Positions 57,582-64,000 of a DNA stretch of 64,000 nucleotides are shown here, one piece after another (positions within the stretch are counted from its first letter, which is position 1; each line of letters opens with the position of its first letter). The DNA is taken from positions 4,080,001-4,144,000 of the forward strand of contig NZ_CP071604.1 in assembly GCF_017357225.1 (NCBI RefSeq), written 5' to 3'. The notes under the pieces are model-generated. The model was given only the letters and a program-made list of their open reading frames with translations. It was not told the origin of the DNA and did not search any database. Position numbers and translations under genes: made by a program. This DNA is from Rhizobium binae. GTDB lineage: Bacteria > Pseudomonadota > Alphaproteobacteria > Rhizobiales > Rhizobiaceae.

Positions 57582-58135
57582 AAAGCACGCGGTAACTCTG
57601 AGTTGCTGCACGCCCGCAGCCGCGCCACTTCGGTGACGACCTGCTCCAGCCAATGATCGCGGATGCCCATCTGCCTCAGATGCGCGAGCGTGTTGAAGAC
57701 ATAGGCATCGTTCGGACCGGACTGGCCGCTGGCCTCGTTCACCACCCGTGCCGCCGCGAGCGCATCGAGCGTGCCGGCATATTGCTCATGGTCGCGATCG
57801 GCGACGTAGGTGATCGCCTCCATCCGGCGACCGCCGGCAAACTGCAGCCGGACCCGGCGTTCCAGATAGACATTGGTGACAAGTTCGCGGGCGCGGAGAT
57901 AATCGATCACCTCATCCCATCTGTCCGGCGAAATCCGGAAGGCCATGCCGCGGCAAGCGCCACCCCTGTCGAGACCGAGAACCAGGCCCGGATTGTCGCG
58001 TGTACCGCGGTGAACATAGGAGCGGACACAGAGCGAACGCCTGTAGCCATGCACCAGGGCCTCTGCCCGCTCCAGGAACTCGAAGCCCGGATTCCACATC
58101 AGCGAGCCGTAGCCAAACACCCAAAATTCGTCCAT
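57572..58135 (-). CDS. Gamma-glutamylcyclotransferase, ChaC type
   Basis: 187-residue enzyme that degrades glutathione to 5-oxoproline and Cys-Gly. The family motif is VFGYGSLMWNPGFEF at residues 5-19, and a catalytic glutamate is expected in the later strand (RARELVTNVYLERR region). The start at 58135 (MDEFWVFGYGS) is better than a longer frame. It is divergent from the DUF2125 gene. Other glutathione-linked genes in the window are grxC, the amidase and gloB, but they are not in one operon. Confidence 0.9.
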   Translation of the reverse strand: MDEFWVFGYGSLMWNPGFEFLERAEALVHGYRRSLCVRSYVHRGTRDNPGLVLGLDRGGACRGMAFRISPDRWDEVIDYLRARELVTNVYLERRVRLQFAGGRRMEAITYVADRDHEQYAGTLDALAAARVVNEASGQSGPNDAYVFNTLAHLRQMGIRDHWLEQVVTEVARLRACSNSELPRALRV

Positions 58136-58185
58136 ATCGCACGCCAGACCGGAATCACATTTGCGATTCACCATTGGAGAACATC

Positions 58186-59202
58186 ATGGCAGCGTCAAGC
58201 CGATCCGGCAGCGGTCAATCCACCAGCGGCAAGAAATTCTGGTTGCTGGGCGGAGGCATCGTTCTGGCGATCGCGCTCTATACCGGCGGCTGGTTCTATG
58301 CGGCATCGGCGCTGAAGACCACGGTCTTGGAGGCGATCGCGCCGCGCGACCAGGCGGGCGTCAGCGGCGAATGCTCCGACATTGAATTCCGCGGCTATCC
58401 CTTCCGCATCGGCCTGTTCTGCTCCAAGGTCGATGTCGACGACAGTGTTAACGGCGTCTCCGCCACCTTCGGTGCCCTGCGCTCCGCCGCCCAGGTCTAT
58501 GCGCCCGACCATATTGTCTGGGAACTCGATTCGCCGGCCGAGATCCGCACCAGCAACGGCCTTTCGATCTCGGCCCAGTGGACGAACCTGCAGTCGAGCC
58601 TGGCGACTAGACTGAAGGGCATCGACCGCAGCTCGACCGTCATCGAGGGCCTGAAAGCGACGGCGGTCTCTTCCCTCACCGGCCAGACGGTGAACTTCGA
58701 TGCCGCCCGCACGGAAATTCATCTGCGCCAGAACGGCGCCGATCTCGACGGTGCGATCTCCGTGCAGGATGCGAATACTGTTATCACCGACTGGCCTCAG
58801 GTCTTCCCGAAACTCTCCGCCAGCATCGATCTGACCGTTGCCGGCAAGGCCGGCCTGATCGACGGCAGCGATCCGAATGGCCTCAACGGTTCTGCCGGCG
58901 AGCTGCGCCGCATCGTCGCCGATATCGGTGACGGCAAGGTCATGACCCTGACCGGCCCCTTCTCGTTCGACGAACAGGGTTTCCTTTCGGGACAATTCAA
59001 GTTGGAGATCGAACGGCTCGGACCCTGGAGCGACAGCCTGAAACAGACCTTCCCGGACATCGCCTCGACCGTCAACACGGCGACCAAGCTCTTGAAATCG
59101 CTTGCCGGCGGCAAGGACAAGGTGTCGGTCGATCTCGTCGTCGATCACGGCAACGCCACCGTCAGCGGCTTCATCCCGCTCGGCCGGATCCCGCCGATCT
59201 GA
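58186..59202 (+). CDS. DUF2125 domain protein, membrane-anchored
   Basis: 338 residues. One N-terminal transmembrane helix (FWLLGGGIVLAIALYTGGW, about 18-36) is followed by a large extracytoplasmic beta-rich domain with the DUF2125 pattern CSDIEFRGYPFRIGLFCSKV. Two cysteines there may pair. The family is alphaproteobacterial; its function is unknown to me. It is 50 bases from the divergent chaC start and convergent with the GNAT gene. Confidence 0.85.
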   Translation: MAASSRSGSGQSTSGKKFWLLGGGIVLAIALYTGGWFYAASALKTTVLEAIAPRDQAGVSGECSDIEFRGYPFRIGLFCSKVDVDDSVNGVSATFGALRSAAQVYAPDHIVWELDSPAEIRTSNGLSISAQWTNLQSSLATRLKGIDRSSTVIEGLKATAVSSLTGQTVNFDAARTEIHLRQNGADLDGAISVQDANTVITDWPQVFPKLSASIDLTVAGKAGLIDGSDPNGLNGSAGELRRIVADIGDGKVMTLTGPFSFDEQGFLSGQFKLEIERLGPWSDSLKQTFPDIASTVNTATKLLKSLAGGKDKVSVDLVVDHGNATVSGFIPLGRIPPI

Positions 59203-59214
59203 CCAGGGTGTTTC

Positions 59215-59634
59215 TCAGGCTAGGTGCTTGATGAAGAAAACCTCGGGCACCGATTGCAGACCGGGCAGCTCGATTGCGCCGGTTTCGGTAAATCCGTTGC
59301 GGTGATGCCAATCCTGCGGCCGGCTCTCGTCGCATTCGCACGACGTCATCAGCAGGCGGGCGCCTTCGCCGCGCATCGCCTCTTCCCAGGCAACAAAAAG
59401 TGCGGTGCCGACGCCCGACCGGCGATAGGCGGGCTGGATACGGATCATTTCCATATAGGGAACCCGGCCCCAGAAACGGGAAAAGCGCAGGAAGCCGACG
59501 ATCTCGCCGGCCTCCCTGGCGACGAAATATTCGCCGAGCGCCACGCAGCGCGAAACCCAGGCCTGAGCAAGGTTGGCATCTTCGCGCACCAGCCAATCTA
59601 TATCCGCCTGGCTAGCGCTCGCCACCTCCACCAT
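59215..59634 (-). CDS. GNAT family N-acetyltransferase
   Basis: 139 residues from MVEVASASQ. The acetyl-CoA motif is IQPAYRRSGVGTALFVAWEE near 75-94, and the end GFTETGAIELPGLQSVPEVF is typical. The substrate is unknown. The start lies 8 bases beyond the stop of the upstream tyrC gene, so it overlaps slightly and is likely translated with it. A long upstream frame to 59835 runs through tyrC and is spurious. Confidence 0.88.
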   Translation of the reverse strand: MVEVASASQADIDWLVREDANLAQAWVSRCVALGEYFVAREAGEIVGFLRFSRFWGRVPYMEMIRIQPAYRRSGVGTALFVAWEEAMRGEGARLLMTSCECDESRPQDWHHRNGFTETGAIELPGLQSVPEVFFIKHLA

Positions 59635-59641
59635 CGCATGG

Positions 59642-60568
59642 CTACTTCTTGTCCAGCGCGTGGGGGCGGCCGAAATCCGGTGCGTCGACGTCCTGACCGG
59701 CCTGGACGATCGAGCGGCGAATGGCGCGCGTGCGGGTGAAAAGTTCGAAAATCTTGTCGCCCTCGCCCCAGCGGATCGCCCGCTGCAGATAGGCGAGATC
59801 CTCCGAGAAGCGCGCCAGCATTTCAAGGATCGCATCGCGATTGTGCAGGCAGACGTCGCGCCACATGGTCGGATCGGAAGCGGCGAGACGGGTGAAATCG
59901 CGAAAGCCGGAGGCCGAATATTTGATGACTTCCGATTCAGTCACCGTCTCCAGATCGTCGGCAGTGCCGACAATGTTGTAGGCGATGATATGCGGCAGGT
60001 GCGAAACGATCGCGAGCACCTTGTCATGATGTTCCGCATCCATCTCATCGACCTTCGAACCGAGCGCCTGCCAAAAGCCGCGCAGCCGCTTCAACGCCGT
60101 CTCGTCGGTGTCCGCAACCGGCGTGAAGATGCACCAGCGGCCTTCGAAGAGGCCAGGGAAGCCGGCATCGGGACCGGACTTTTCCGTGCCGGCCAGCGGG
60201 TGGCCGGGGATGAAATGGACATTCTCAGGCATATGCGGCTGCATCTGCGCAATGACGGAAGCCTTGGTGGAGCCGACATCGGTGACGATTGCGCCGGGCT
60301 GCAGGTTGCCGGCGATTTCCTTCGCCACGCTCTCGGAAGCGCCGACCGGCACTGAAACGATGATGAGGTCGGCATGCTTGACGGCCTCTGCCGATGAGGT
60401 CGTATAGCGATCGCCGAGGCCAAGCTCTTCAGCACGCTTCAGCGTATCGGCGCTTCGCGTGGCGACGACGATCTCTTTCGTAAGCCCGAGCCGGCGAATG
60501 TCGTGGGCGAGCGAAGATCCGATCAGGCCGATGCCGATCAGCGCGATTCGGTCGAACAGCACGCTCAT
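59642..60568 (-). CDS. tyrC: Prephenate/arogenate dehydrogenase
   Basis: NAD(P)-dependent step toward tyrosine. It has 308 residues with the Rossmann motif [20 protein letters not shown] near 9-28, the catalytic H of PGHPLAGTE and GRWCIFTP in the substrate pocket. It overlaps the hisC stop by 4 bases in an ATGA. The hisC-tyrC pair is an old rhizobial arrangement, since HisC-type aminotransferases also handle aromatic keto acids. Confidence 0.94.
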   Translation of the reverse strand: MSVLFDRIALIGIGLIGSSLAHDIRRLGLTKEIVVATRSADTLKRAEELGLGDRYTTSSAEAVKHADLIIVSVPVGASESVAKEIAGNLQPGAIVTDVGSTKASVIAQMQPHMPENVHFIPGHPLAGTEKSGPDAGFPGLFEGRWCIFTPVADTDETALKRLRGFWQALGSKVDEMDAEHHDKVLAIVSHLPHIIAYNIVGTADDLETVTESEVIKYSASGFRDFTRLAASDPTMWRDVCLHNRDAILEMLARFSEDLAYLQRAIRWGEGDKIFELFTRTRAIRRSIVQAGQDVDAPDFGRPHALDKK

Positions 60569-61674
60569 GCCTGACGTCCCATGAATTCGCGGAGTGCTGC
60601 AATGACGCCGCGATTGGCCTCTTCAGGACCGATGCTCATGCGCAGCGCATTGGAAAAACCGTAGCTGCGCACGGCGCGCAGGATGTAACCGCGGCTCGTC
60701 AGCAGTTCGTCGGCATCGGCGGCGCGCTTGCCGTCAATGTCAGGGAAATGGATGAGGACGAAATTGGCGACAGACGGCGTCACTTTCAGTCCGATCGCTT
60801 CCAGAGCCTCTGTGAGCGTTTCCACCCACATCTGATTGAAAGAAACGGCCTGTTGGACGAAAGCCTGGTCGCGAACGGCCGCGGCACCGGCAGCGATCGC
60901 CGCCGCATTCAGGTTGAATGGCGCACGGACTCGGTTCACGGCGTCGACGATCTCGGCCGGCGCGTACATCCAGCCGACGCGCAGCGCCGCCAGACCGTAG
61001 GCCTTCGAAAAGGTGCGGGTCATCACCACGTTGGAGCTGGAAGACACGACCTCGATCCCGGCTTCGTAATCGTTGCGGCGCACATATTCGGCGTAAGCCG
61101 CGTCGAGCACGAGGACGACGTGTTTCGGCAGGCCGGCCTGCAGGCGGCGGATTTCGCTGACCGGAACATAGGTGCCGGTCGGATTGCCGGGATTGGCGAT
61201 GAAGACGATCTTCGTTCTTTCCGTCACGGCGGCAAGGATCGCGTCGACATCGACGGTATAGTCCTTTTCCCGAACGACGACGGGTGTCGCACCCGTGCCC
61301 ATGATCTGGATCTTGTAGACCAGGAAACCGTGCTCGGTGATGATGCCCTCGTCGCCGGAGCCGAGATAGACATGGCAGAGCAGACCGAGCAGTTCGTCCG
61401 AACCGTTGCCGCAGAGGATGTTTGCCGGATTCAGGCCATGCACGGCGGCGATCGCCTCGCGCAGTTCGATCGCCTGCCCGTCGGGGTAACGTCCGAGATT
61501 ATCGGCAGCGGCTTTCACGGCCTCGATCGCCTTCGGGCTGGCGCCGAGCGGCGTTTCGTTTGAGGACAGCTTGTAGACGCGGGCAACCCCCGACGCATGT
61601 TCCTTGCCCGGCACATAGGATGCGATATCGAGAATACCGGGACGCGGAACGGGCTTGCTGATCTCAACGCTCAT
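60565..61674 (-). CDS. hisC: Histidinol-phosphate aminotransferase
   Basis: PLP aminotransferase of histidine synthesis, commonly also active on phenylpyruvate or prephenate. It has 369 residues. The PLP-lysine motif is [15 protein letters not shown] near 219-233; [11 protein letters not shown] and the N-terminal SSNETPLG are the other fold I signatures. It is translationally coupled to tyrC, which supports a role in aromatic amino acids as well. Confidence 0.94.
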   Translation of the reverse strand: MSVEISKPVPRPGILDIASYVPGKEHASGVARVYKLSSNETPLGASPKAIEAVKAAADNLGRYPDGQAIELREAIAAVHGLNPANILCGNGSDELLGLLCHVYLGSGDEGIITEHGFLVYKIQIMGTGATPVVVREKDYTVDVDAILAAVTERTKIVFIANPGNPTGTYVPVSEIRRLQAGLPKHVVLVLDAAYAEYVRRNDYEAGIEVVSSSSNVVMTRTFSKAYGLAALRVGWMYAPAEIVDAVNRVRAPFNLNAAAIAAGAAAVRDQAFVQQAVSFNQMWVETLTEALEAIGLKVTPSVANFVLIHFPDIDGKRAADADELLTSRGYILRAVRSYGFSNALRMSIGPEEANRGVIAALREFMGRQA

Positions 61675-61755
61675 GGGTCGACCTTGGATTTTTCCGGAAA
61701 ATGACCAAGTGGCATTAAAGCGGAATGTGGTTCTTGTCGAGAGCCGGGAACGGGC

Positions 61756-62496
61756 TCACCGATTGCGCGTCGTCGGCACGCCGTGGGGTGCGAGAACTGG
61801 CACGAAGACACGGCGAGAGGCGCGTGCCGCCACCGGCAGGCCCTGATAAAGCCGCTTCTGCGCCTCGACGATGATGACGCCCGAAAAAGCTGGCCACAGC
61901 GTCCTGCCGATCCGCTCGAAAGCACGGCGGAGCCGCAGGATGGTTCTGAGTTTTGAGGGCGGAAAGAACAGCGCCTCGGCCGTTGCGCCCGGCGTGAAAT
62001 TCGTCTCGCGCAACAGATGCGTCAGCTGACCGCGCGAATAGGGCCGCCCCGAACCGAAGGGCGTATGCTCCATGCGGGCCCAGACGCCGCGCCGGTTCGG
62101 CACGACGATGACAAGCCGCCCGCCCGGCGCCAGCACCCGCCAGAGTTCCTTCAGCGTCTCGCGCGGGCTTTCGGCGAATTCCAGCGAATGCACCATCAAC
62201 ACCCGGTCGATCGAGGAGTCCGGCAGCGGCAGTTCCTCATCGAAAATCAGCGTCGTCGACGATAGCGAACCCATCGGCCAGTTCACCGCGCCCTGCCCGG
62301 CCGGCATGAAGGCAAAGGTACGCTCGGTATCGGACTGGAACCGATCGAGGAAGGGCACGGCATAACCGAGGCCGACCAGACGCTCCTGCGGCAGGCGCAC
62401 CCAGAGCGACGACAGCGCCATGGCGATCGACTGCTCGGCAAAACGCCCGAGGTCGGAATGATAGAACTGACGTAGGTCGACGATATCGGCGTGCAT
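61756..62496 (-). CDS. Class I SAM-dependent methyltransferase
   Basis: 246 residues from MHADIVDLRQ. The expected motif I glycine loop is poor; the methyltransferase 11 region is seen in MVHSLEFAESPRETLKELWR and LAPGGRLVIVVPNRRGVWA. Such proteins in alphaproteobacteria lie next to gloB, but the substrate is unknown. The start at 62496 is 90 bases from the divergent gloB ATG. A longer frame to 62532 is possible. Confidence 0.85.
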   Translation of the reverse strand: MHADIVDLRQFYHSDLGRFAEQSIAMALSSLWVRLPQERLVGLGYAVPFLDRFQSDTERTFAFMPAGQGAVNWPMGSLSSTTLIFDEELPLPDSSIDRVLMVHSLEFAESPRETLKELWRVLAPGGRLVIVVPNRRGVWARMEHTPFGSGRPYSRGQLTHLLRETNFTPGATAEALFFPPSKLRTILRLRRAFERIGRTLWPAFSGVIIVEAQKRLYQGLPVAARASRRVFVPVLAPHGVPTTRNR

Positions 62497-62585
62497 TGCG
62501 ATAAATGTTATCAGCGGGCGGTTGGACTTCAAGGCCGGAACCTCTACATTCCCGCGAGACTAGCAGGACAAAGGATTATTGAACG

Positions 62586-63356
62586 ATGAAACCTTTGGAA
62601 TTAGACGTTTTTCTCTGCCGCACCGACAATTTCGGCGTTCTCGTGAACGATCCGGAGACTGGCCTTACAGCGGCAATCGACGCGCCCGAGGAGGCGCCGA
62701 TCCTGGAGGCGGCGACACGGCGCGGCTGGAAGATCACGCATATCTTCACCACCCATCACCACACCGATCACGTCGCCGCCAATCTGGCGCTGAAGGAGCG
62801 GTTCGGCTGCGAAATTATCGGTCCGATCAATGAGGCGGTCGCCATTCCCGGTCTCGACCGGGCGATGGCGGATGGCGACAGGTTCCTCTTCGGCAACCAC
62901 ACGGTGAATGTGATCGAGACACCCGGTCACACCGCCGGCCACATCTGCTATCACTTCCTCGACGACAAGCTGCTTTTTGCCGCCGACACGCTGTTTGCCC
63001 TCGGCTGCGGCCGTCTGTTCGAACGGCCCGCCGCTGATATGTGGCACTCCCTGCAAAAGCTGGCCGTCTTGCCCGATGAGACCGCCGTTTATTTCGGACA
63101 CGAATATACGCTCTCCAACGCCCGTTTCGCGCTGACGGTCGATCCCGGCAACGAACGCCTGAAGAGCCGCGCCGCGGAGATCGAGGCTTTGCGCGCCGAT
63201 GGCAAATTCACCATCCCGACGACGCTGGGACTGGAAAAGGAAACCAATCCGTTCCTGCGCGCCGGCGATCCGGCCATCCGCCGCAACCTGATCATGGAAG
63301 GCAAGACGAACGAGGAAGTCTTCGCCGAAATCCGCAAGCGCAAGGACAATTTCTGA
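62586..63356 (+). CDS. gloB: Hydroxyacylglutathione hydrolase (glyoxalase II)
   Basis: Hydrolyses S-D-lactoylglutathione to D-lactate and glutathione in methylglyoxal detoxification. It has 256 residues. The binuclear-metal motif THHHTDH places H57, H59, D61 and H62; later ligands lie in TPGHTAGH and GHEYT. The C-terminal substrate domain ends with [11 protein letters not shown], typical of GloB. It overlaps the cupin start by one base (TGATG). Confidence 0.96.
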   Translation: MKPLELDVFLCRTDNFGVLVNDPETGLTAAIDAPEEAPILEAATRRGWKITHIFTTHHHTDHVAANLALKERFGCEIIGPINEAVAIPGLDRAMADGDRFLFGNHTVNVIETPGHTAGHICYHFLDDKLLFAADTLFALGCGRLFERPAADMWHSLQKLAVLPDETAVYFGHEYTLSNARFALTVDPGNERLKSRAAEIEALRADGKFTIPTTLGLEKETNPFLRAGDPAIRRNLIMEGKTNEEVFAEIRKRKDNF

Positions 63357-63778
63357 TGTCGCCTGAGAGGATCATTCGTGAGCTCGGCATGCAGCCGCAT
63401 CCCGAAGGCGGCTGGTACGTGCAGACATTCCGCGACACGGCCGGTGGAGAGCGCGGCCATTCGACGGCGATCTATTATCTGCTGACAAAGGGACAGCGTT
63501 CGCACTGGCATCGCGTCCATGACGCGGTCGAGGTCTGGCATTATTACGCGGGTGCGCCGCTGGCGCTGCACCGGTCGCAAGACGGGTTTGCAAGCGAGAC
63601 GCTGACGCTTGGAACAAACCTTCCTGCCGGCGAGCGGCCGCAGGCAATCATTCCCGCCAATTGCTGGCAATCGGCCGAATCGCTCGGTGATTTCACCCTG
63701 GTCGGCTGCACCGTTTCGCCCGGCTTCGAATTTTCGAGCTTCGAGATGGCGCCGGCGGATTGGAAACCTGACGACTGA
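63356..63778 (+). CDS. Cupin domain protein (DUF985)
   Basis: 140-residue cupin of the YML079W-like DUF985 family: ELGMQPHPEGGWYVQTFRDT at the N-terminus and HWHRVHDAVEVWHYYAG with histidine and glutamate that could bind metal. Its function is unknown. Its start overlaps the gloB stop by one base, which implies co-translation with glyoxalase II. It is convergent with the DMT transporter, 3 bases away. Confidence 0.9.
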   Translation: MSPERIIRELGMQPHPEGGWYVQTFRDTAGGERGHSTAIYYLLTKGQRSHWHRVHDAVEVWHYYAGAPLALHRSQDGFASETLTLGTNLPAGERPQAIIPANCWQSAESLGDFTLVGCTVSPGFEFSSFEMAPADWKPDD

Positions 63779-63781
63779 GAG

Positions 63782-64000
63782 CTACTCCGCTGCCGCAGAC
63801 TGCGCCGGAATTTTGCGGCGGAACATTTCCTGGGCAGCGAGCACCGCTCCACCGGTGACGAGCAGGCAGGCGAGAGCAATGCGCCAGCTCGGCTCGGCAA
63901 ATCCGAACAGCGTCAGGATGAGCGTCGACAGCAGCGGCGCGGCATAACTTGCCGCACCGAGAATCTGGATATCACCGTTCTTGACGCCATAATCCCAGGC
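63782..64000 (-). CDS. DMT/EamA family transporter, C-terminal part (cut by window end)
   Basis: Only the last 72 codons are in the window; the gene continues beyond 64000. They read AWDYGVKNGDIQILGAASYA, then two membrane helices (LLSTLILTLFGF and IALACLLVTGGAVLAA) and a polar tail with stop at 63782. The pattern of a Trp-Asp-Tyr-Gly start and two final helices is typical of DMT exporters for amino acids or aromatic compounds. The substrate is unknown. Confidence 0.75.
   Translation of the reverse strand, partial: AWDYGVKNGDIQILGAASYAAPLLSTLILTLFGFAEPSWRIALACLLVTGGAVLAAQEMFRRKIPAQSAAAE

Overview
The window reads as a stretch of core chromosome from a fast-growing alphaproteobacterium of the Rhizobiaceae, most likely Rhizobium (R. 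etli/leguminosarum/phaseoli type). The reasons are its high GC, gene orders such as tlpA/argH/lptM/lysA and tyrC/hisC, a CpdR-type cell-cycle regulator, the alphaproteobacterial families DUF4167, DUF1178, DUF2125 and DUF4175, and short intergenic mosaic palindromes of the rhizobial kind. This is a judgement from gene content, not a database match. No prophage, insertion sequence, integrase, CRISPR array or rRNA operon is visible. Coding is dense and both ends of the window cut through ordinary chromosome.

Layout. 0-11.7 kb: an M23 envelope peptidase, the ClpB disaggregase, the low-complexity protein DUF4167, the translation-termination pair prfA-prmC, ptsP (nitrogen PTS enzyme I) and lysC. 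12-20.5 kb: ubiG, a comF/grxC/amidase/DUF1178 run, an NDUFAF5-like methyltransferase, a small Flp pilin with a membrane partner gene, and the run ppiC-argJ-GNAT-mutT. 20.6-26.3 kb: secA with a clear promoter and terminator, then a polysaccharide flippase closely followed by a CelD-like acyltransferase. 26.3-31.7 kb: an acyl-CoA synthetase, an aldo/keto reductase, a decayed methyltransferase, a TetR regulator divergent from an MFS exporter with twin operators, and tRNA-Leu(CAA). 31.8-38.6 kb: small hypotheticals, a cation/proton antiporter fused to a cyclic-nucleotide-binding domain, DedA-like, dsbB, HNH nuclease, AlkA and GluQRS. 38.6-45.5 kb: YihY/BrkB, SDR, a HIG1-like twin-TM protein, cobalamin adenosyltransferase, rhomboid, then etfBA and a 3-hydroxyacyl-CoA dehydrogenase. 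45.5-52.5 kb: tlpA, argH, lptM, lysA, a DUF4175 protein and cpdR. 52.7-57.6 kb: hpt and an envelope cluster (DUF3426-like, ftsE, ftsX, ydcF, plsC). 57.6-64 kb: chaC, DUF2125, GNAT, tyrC, hisC, a methyltransferase, gloB, a cupin and the end of a DMT transporter.

How the genes work together. Most are housekeeping: translation termination, protein quality control and secretion, amino-acid synthesis (Lys/Thr/Met, Arg, His/Tyr/Phe), glutathione chemistry (grxC, amidase, chaC, gloB), periplasmic thiol redox (dsbB, tlpA) and cell envelope construction and division. The less ordinary parts are the cyclic-nucleotide-domain antiporter, the Flp pilin operon with a 14-bp perfect hairpin between its genes, the flippase/acyltransferase pair, the twin TetR operator, a LiuR-like site before etfBA, and intergenic palindromes that recur within the window. 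I see no clear multi-gene system that is plainly new.
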